From NCBI GenBank assembly GCA_947589075.1, contig CANQBS010000007.1, positions 1 to 64,000 of the forward strand: a stretch of DNA of 64,000 nucleotides, given 5' to 3'. This stretch comes from an uncultured Acetatifactor sp. Its GTDB lineage: Bacteria > Bacillota > Clostridia > Lachnospirales > Lachnospiraceae. The notes beneath the pieces are model-generated. The model was not told the origin of the DNA, ran no database searches, and saw only the letters and a list, made by a program, of their open reading frames with translations. The translations under genes and the position numbers were made by a program. Positions 58,753 through 64,000 of this stretch are shown here, one piece after another (the stretch's first letter is position 1; every line of letters begins with the position of its first letter).

Positions 58753-61271
58753 CCCTGCTCCGTCCGTCTGATGATATCGTCCTGCAAAGACTTGGACAGA
58801 GTGGTAAACAAAGCGCTGTAGCCCGCTACCCGCACCACCAGATGCTTATAATTCTCCGGATGGGCCTGGGCATCCAGCAGAGTCTCCCGGCTCACCACGT
58901 TAAACTGCATATGGCTGCCCTTCTGGTCAAAATAGGAACGGATCAGAGCCACGAAATTATCCAGCCCCTTCTCGCCGCTCAAAGCCGTAGGATGGAACTT
59001 CTGGTTAAACAGGGTTCCGTTGGAGGCGATGCCGTGATCCAGTCTGGCCACGGAATTGGCCGCCGCGGTAGGACCGTGCACATCCTTTCCCGCGGAAGGG
59101 GAAACACCGTCCGCCACAGGGGTATGGGCCAGTCTGCCGTCCGGGGTAGCGCCGGTCTGGGCGCCCAGAGGCACATTGGCGGACACGGGATAAAGTCCCG
59201 CCTGGAACATGCCGCCCCGGGGGTTCTTATAATACTGCAGAGGCTTGGTATAGGTATAAGCCACGTCCCTGGCGAAAGCATCCACCACCTCGTCGTCGTT
59301 GCCGAACTTGGGCACCTGGTCGATCATCTCCAGGATCTCACCGAACCGCTTCTTATCTGCCTCGGAAATATCCATGGAACGAATCTGAGCCACCACCTTG
59401 GCCACATCTTCGTTGCCAACCGCGATTCCCTGAGCCTGCATACCCCGGATAATGCCTATGGCCATATCTCCCACGCTCACATCGTCCAGACCCTTGCCGA
59501 AGTTCAGCTTCAAAGCCCGCTTTAACTCCGCCATGGTCACCTTTTTCTCATCGAACACAAGAGTCTTCACCGCATAGAGGGCGTCCGCCATATTCGCCAC
59601 ACCGAAGCCCTGAGGACCGGTGAAGTTGTAGACGGCGCCGCCTTCCTGCAGGGATTTGCCCCGCTTCATGCAGTCGTCCACCATACAGGACTCGAAGGGC
59701 AGCGGACACAGGGTGGCATGGGCCACATCGATGGAATTGTCCGCATTCACCAACAGGGAGATAAAATAATTCATCTGCGCCTTATAGGCGTCGTAAAACT
59801 CTTCAAAGGAGGTCATCTCCTCCACCGGCTTGGTGGCCACGCCGATAAATTCCCCTTTGTCATAGCCGCTCTCAAACACTACCTCCAGGGGACGGCACAT
59901 ATTGTAGAAGGCGGCGTCGTGCCAGCCTTCCGTCTTCCCCGCCTTCTGGGGCTCCACGCAGCCGATGATATTGTATTCCCTGGCATCCTGCAGGGTCAGT
60001 CCCCTGCTCATCAGGGAAGGAATGATCACTTCGTCATTATAATAAGCCGGCAGTCCGATGCCCGTCCTGGTCAGGGACGCAGCCTTAAGCAGCAGAGCCT
60101 GGGGCGAGCCGTTCCACACCCGGATGGACAGGGAAGGCTGGGGCAGGAACACATGGGCGGAGGCGCTGATGCACATAAAGGACAGGTCGTTGGTTACATC
60201 CAGGCCTTCCTTATTCTGGCCGCCCACGATCAGGTTCTGGAACAGGCTGTAGCCGGCGAAGCCTTCGGCGCTGGCGGCATCCCGGCATTTGTTCAGATCG
60301 TTTAATTTCACCCAGATACAGTCGATGAGCTCCTGGGCGTCCGACCGGGTGATCACACCCTTGTCCAGATCCGCTTTATAATAGGGATACATATACTGAT
60401 CGAAACGTCCCGGGGAAATGGAGTGTCCGCTGGACTCGATCTGCAAAAGCTGCTGTACGAACCAGAAGCTCTGGCAGGCCTCCCAGAAGCTGGTTGCGCC
60501 GTTTTCCGGCACACGGGAACAGTTTTTGGCGATCTGCGCCAGCTCCGCCTTCCTCGCGGGATCTTTTTCCTTCTGAGCCATCTGGGCAGCTAACAGGGCA
60601 TAGCGGTTGGCGTAACGGATCACCGCCTCGCAGCTGATGATCACAGCCTGCAGGAACCTGGAACGGGTGGCGTAATCCCCATCCCCGAAATTGCACTGAT
60701 CTAACAGCTCCTTTGCCTCATTGATGATGCCCCGGTAGCCGATCTCCAGCACCTTCTCATATTTTACGGTAACATGCCCTACACCGTTGTAAAAATAGTT
60801 GCCCGGGGTGAACATGTTGTGCTCCATGGCCTTCAAAGTCTCCGGCGCCATATAGGAGGTGGCCAGCTCGCTGGTGGTCTTGCCCTTCCAATACTTATGT
60901 ACCTTCCGCAGATCCTCCTTGGTCTTCTCGGAAATATAGAAGGGATCCGCCGTCCGATGCTCCACCGTATCGAACTCCGCCTCCAGCCATTCAAAGGAAA
61001 ACTCCGGATAAGTCTGGCAGCCTCTGGGAGCGATGGTGGTGCTGCCCACCACAAGCTCCCCATCCCGGATGATGATGGGAATGTTGTCCAAAATATGGGC
61101 AAAGGCCTTGGCCCTTCTCATGACGATGGGCTGACCCTCCGTTTCCTGATAGCTTTCCGTCAAAAGCACCGCCCTGGCGGATTCAATCTCCGGCATCTTC
61201 GCGAAAAGATGCTCCACCAGCTTCGGGATCCTGTCCGTCTTCGGAATCTCCTGCGTGTAAAAACGTTCCAT
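58743..61271 (-). CDS. Glycyl radical diol (propanediol/glycerol) dehydratase-like enzyme
   Basis: C-terminal glycyl radical motif RVAGYSALFTTLSKSLQDDIIRRTEQ; active-site YNIIGCVEPQ; start at MERFYTQEIPKTDRIP after GGAGGAAGGT. Confidence 0.95.
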   Translation of the reverse strand: MERFYTQEIPKTDRIPKLVEHLFAKMPEIESARAVLLTESYQETEGQPIVMRRAKAFAHILDNIPIIIRDGELVVGSTTIAPRGCQTYPEFSFEWLEAEFDTVEHRTADPFYISEKTKEDLRKVHKYWKGKTTSELATSYMAPETLKAMEHNMFTPGNYFYNGVGHVTVKYEKVLEIGYRGIINEAKELLDQCNFGDGDYATRSRFLQAVIISCEAVIRYANRYALLAAQMAQKEKDPARKAELAQIAKNCSRVPENGATSFWEACQSFWFVQQLLQIESSGHSISPGRFDQYMYPYYKADLDKGVITRSDAQELIDCIWVKLNDLNKCRDAASAEGFAGYSLFQNLIVGGQNKEGLDVTNDLSFMCISASAHVFLPQPSLSIRVWNGSPQALLLKAASLTRTGIGLPAYYNDEVIIPSLMSRGLTLQDAREYNIIGCVEPQKAGKTEGWHDAAFYNMCRPLEVVFESGYDKGEFIGVATKPVEEMTSFEEFYDAYKAQMNYFISLLVNADNSIDVAHATLCPLPFESCMVDDCMKRGKSLQEGGAVYNFTGPQGFGVANMADALYAVKTLVFDEKKVTMAELKRALKLNFGKGLDDVSVGDMAIGIIRGMQAQGIAVGNEDVAKVVAQIRSMDISEADKKRFGEILEMIDQVPKFGNDDEVVDAFARDVAYTYTKPLQYYKNPRGGMFQAGLYPVSANVPLGAQTGATPDGRLAHTPVADGVSPSAGKDVHGPTAAANSVARLDHGIASNGTLFNQKFHPTALSGEKGLDNFVALIRSYFDQKGSHMQFNVVSRETLLDAQAHPENYKHLVVRVAGYSALFTTLSKSLQDDIIRRTEQGWK

Positions 61272-61432
61272 ACCTTCCTCCATTCTGCTGCCGGGGCAGC
61301 CGCCTGTACCTGCACATTCTATATTTCTGCGCACCTGCATTTCTGCACGTTTTTTCCTGTACGCTCCGCATTGCTGTGCAACTGCGCATCCCGCAGTTCA
61401 ACGCATCCTACAATTCACACATCTTACCCTGC

Positions 61433-61461
61433 ATTATACTCTATTTTCCTCATAAAGTCAA
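61433..61461 (-). promoter_or_regulatory. Promoter of the GRE-led transcription unit
   Basis: Minus strand TATGTTGACTTTATGAGGAAAATAGAGTATAATG: TTGACT-N17-TATAAT. Confidence 0.75.
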
Positions 61462-61708
61462 CATATGCAAACCTTTTATTCTGTTGTTTTTTGTGGGTTT
61501 TGTTGTTTTTCCTCTTGCTTTTCTTAACGAAAAAAAGCAACGGAGGAAATAGAAGAAAAGCAGAGACAAAAATGGGGAAACACAAAGGACGTAAGGATGA
61601 AAAGCGATAAAAAGCGAAAATCCAAAAAGCAAAAATTGCATAGACAACAGCTTTTAAATATTATATACTAATAACATAATATTTCCCAGTAAAATACTAT
61701 AGATTGAG

Positions 61709-63325
61709 GTGTTATCTATGCAATTCATCGGAACCTTTTGGGCCATGGTGCCGCCTATCGTAACCATTATCATGGGACTTGCCACCAAAAAGGTCAATTT
61801 GTCCCTGATCACGGGACTTCTTCTGGGGGTGCTCCTGTACTGCGGCTTTGCCCCCGGCTCCTCCCTGGTAACGATGGTAAGCGTTATCAATGAGAGCGTA
61901 TCCAGCCACATCGGGCATCTGCTGTTCGCGGTGCTTCTGGGGATGTTCGTCTACCTGATCACGCAGTCCGGCGCTTCCCAGAGCTACGGGGAATGGGCGG
62001 TCCGCAAGCTGAAAACGAAAAAATCCTCGCTGCTTGCCACCGCTGGTCTCGGGATCCTGATCTTCGTGGATGATTATTTCAACTGCCTGACCGTCGGAAC
62101 CGTCATGCGCCCTCTGACCGACAGGCATAAAATATCCCGGGAAAAGCTGGCGTATATCATCGATACCACCGCTGCCCCGGTCTGCATTCTGGCACCTATT
62201 TCCAGCTGGGCGGCAGGCGTCAGCTCCTCCCTTCCCCCAGGATCCGATATTGACGGATTCAATCTGTTTCTTCGCACCATGCCCATGAACTATTACGCGC
62301 TGTTCTCCATTTTCATGGTGTTCCTGATCATTATCATGAATTTCGATTTCGGCCTCATGAAGCATTTTGAAAAAGAGACCATGCTGCATCCCAGGATTGA
62401 AGATATAGCCGTGGGAAAAACAGATGATAAAGGCACCGGCGCTGATCCTTCAAAGGCTCCTGGAAATGCCGGCAGTTTCAATGCTTCCGGGGCAGGAAGC
62501 AGCTCTTCCAAAGTTACAGAAGGCAGGGGACGCGCCAGGGTATTCGACCTGCTGCTGCCCGTGATCTTCCTGGTGGCGGCCTGCGTTTTCTTCATGGCTT
62601 ATACGGGCGGATTTTTTACAGGGGAAGTAGGACTGGTAGACGCCTTCGCCAACTGCGACGCTGTGGCGGCCTGCTGCATTGGAACCTTCCTGGCGGATCT
62701 GTTCATGCTCTTCCTCTATGTGCCCCGAAAGATTTATACCTTTAACCAATATATGGACGGTCTGGAGCAGGGCTTCCGCAACATGGTGCCCGCCATGCTG
62801 CTTTTAAGCCTGGCCTGGTCTTTGGGCAATATCTGCGGGGAAAGCTACCTGGACGCAGGCTCCTTCATCGCCGGCATCGTTGACAGATTCAACGTACCCC
62901 TGGAATCCATGCCCATGTTTTTCTTTATCGCAGCGATTATCCTCGCCTTTGCCACAGGAACCTCCTGGGGGACCTTCGTTATCCTGATCCCCATGGAGAT
63001 CAGTGTATTCGCCGGCGCGGACACTGCCCTTATGGTCATGACCACCGCCGCCGTCCTGGGCGGAAGCGTGTGCGGGGATCATCTGTCCCCCATTTCCGAT
63101 ACCACTATTTTAAGCTCCGCGGGAGCCCAGTGCGACCACCTGAACCATGTACAGACCCAGGTAATCTACGGCGCCCTGGTGGCTGCCATTTCCTTCCTCT
63201 GCTACATACTGGCAGGAGTTACGCAGAACAGTGTGCTGGGACTGATCGCAGGAACGATTCTGCTTGTCGCCGTTTTAAGCGGGCTTAAGCTGCGCGACAT
63301 GCGCATGGAAAAGGCTAAAGAGTAA
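61709..63325 (+). CDS. NhaC-family Na+/H+ antiporter-like transporter
   Basis: Multi-TM; ATAGLGILIFVDDYFNCLTVGTVMRPLTDRHKISREKLAYIIDTTAAPVCILAPISSWAA; GGSVCGDHLSPISDTTILSSAGAQCDH. Confidence 0.88.
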   Translation: MLSMQFIGTFWAMVPPIVTIIMGLATKKVNLSLITGLLLGVLLYCGFAPGSSLVTMVSVINESVSSHIGHLLFAVLLGMFVYLITQSGASQSYGEWAVRKLKTKKSSLLATAGLGILIFVDDYFNCLTVGTVMRPLTDRHKISREKLAYIIDTTAAPVCILAPISSWAAGVSSSLPPGSDIDGFNLFLRTMPMNYYALFSIFMVFLIIIMNFDFGLMKHFEKETMLHPRIEDIAVGKTDDKGTGADPSKAPGNAGSFNASGAGSSSSKVTEGRGRARVFDLLLPVIFLVAACVFFMAYTGGFFTGEVGLVDAFANCDAVAACCIGTFLADLFMLFLYVPRKIYTFNQYMDGLEQGFRNMVPAMLLLSLAWSLGNICGESYLDAGSFIAGIVDRFNVPLESMPMFFFIAAIILAFATGTSWGTFVILIPMEISVFAGADTALMVMTTAAVLGGSVCGDHLSPISDTTILSSAGAQCDHLNHVQTQVIYGALVAAISFLCYILAGVTQNSVLGLIAGTILLVAVLSGLKLRDMRMEKAKE

Positions 63326-63352
63326 CATACTTACAAAAACAGGAGGCTTCCC

Positions 63353-64000
63353 ATGAACGCCAATCACTTCTTAAACGATAATCACTTTCCCGGCGGAGTC
63401 TGGCCCGTCATGCTGGCTCCTTTTACCCGGGAAAACAAAATTGACTACACTGCTCTGGGAGAACTGGTGGACTGGTATATTGAAAACGGCTCATCAGGAC
63501 TTTTCGCAGTCTGCCAGTCTACGGAAATGTTTTACCTGAATCTGGAAGAAAGGGTTGGATACGCCCGCTTTGTAAAGGAAAAAGCTGCGGGCAGGGTTCC
63601 TGTGATCGCTTCCGGGCATATATCGGATTCCTTTGAAGACCAGGTGAATGAGATCAGGGCTATCGCCGCCACCGGAGCGGACGCGGTTATTCTGATCACC
63701 AACCGTCTGGCAAAGGAAACAGAGAACGACGAGATCTGGATGAAAAATCTGGACCGGCTGCTCACGGCGCTGCCGGAGGATATCAAGCTGGGCTTCTATG
63801 AATGTCCCTATCCTTATAAGCGCCTGCTTTCCCCCGATATGATCCGCCAGTGCGCCCGGACAGGGAGATTCTATTTCCTGAAGGATACCTGCTGCGACAT
63901 TGGCCAGATCAGGGCAAAGCTGACAGCGATACAGGGCACCAATATGAAGCTGTACAACGCCAACACCGCCACTTTGTTGGAATCCCTCCGGCTGGGCGCC
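63353..64000 (+). CDS. Dihydrodipicolinate synthase / N-acetylneuraminate lyase family protein (truncated by window end)
   Basis: AGGAGG then ATGAACGCC; GGVWPVMLAPFTRENKIDYTALGELVDWYIENGSSGLFAVCQSTEMFYL; FYECPYPYKR. Confidence 0.9.
   Translation, partial: MNANHFLNDNHFPGGVWPVMLAPFTRENKIDYTALGELVDWYIENGSSGLFAVCQSTEMFYLNLEERVGYARFVKEKAAGRVPVIASGHISDSFEDQVNEIRAIAATGADAVILITNRLAKETENDEIWMKNLDRLLTALPEDIKLGFYECPYPYKRLLSPDMIRQCARTGRFYFLKDTCCDIGQIRAKLTAIQGTNMKLYNANTATLLESLRLGA

Noticed and set aside
61272-61340. N-terminal extension of the GRE ORF as an encapsulation peptide
   Set aside because: MQVRRNIECAGTGGCPGSRMEEG is not amphipathic-helix-like, and a strong SD (GGAGGAAGGT) directly precedes the internal ATG at 61271.

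Overview
The window looks like a Firmicutes chromosome segment, probably Lachnospiraceae/Clostridia (inferred from gene content and order; no database search was run). No rRNA, tRNA, CRISPR array, transposase or prophage was recognised by eye. The left and middle parts (about 0.3-44 kb) are mostly core genes: glpK, hflKC, fba, the ptsH-whiA-rapZ-murB-hprK block, uvrC, ftsH, pyrG, trmB, trxA and proS. They also contain a CotH / VTC-domain / DUF4956-like cluster, a TIR-NB-ARC-TPR (STAND) protein, and an ammonium transporter fused to a C-terminal PII domain with a likely attenuated leader. The most notable system, at about 44.1-61.4 kb on the minus strand, is a complete glycyl-radical-enzyme bacterial microcompartment (BMC) locus. 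It resembles the fucose/rhamnose to 1,2-propanediol type (often called GRM5): glycyl radical diol dehydratase, activase, PduU-like shell, EutP-like GTPase, class II aldolase, HbpS/PduO-C-like protein, aldehyde and alcohol dehydrogenases, four further BMC-H proteins, PduL, EutN, PduS-like, a tandem BMC-T and a DeoR regulator. Unusual aspects are: (i) a BMC-H gene with two in-frame starts, each with its own Shine-Dalgarno, the long form carrying a ~68-residue basic low-complexity N-terminus; (ii) a HepT/MNT toxin-antitoxin pair plus a GNAT gene inside the locus, bordered by a truncated copy of the GNAT 5' end; (iii) two matching promoters (TATGTTGACTT-N16-TATAATG, same spacing) for the GRE and aldolase transcription units; (iv) short tandem repeats (17, 19 and 54 bp) in the accessory part of the locus; (v) encapsulation-peptide-like helices on five cargo proteins but not visibly on the GRE, and a Cys-rich linker in the aldolase. 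Several unrelated genes also carry in-frame short tandem repeats.
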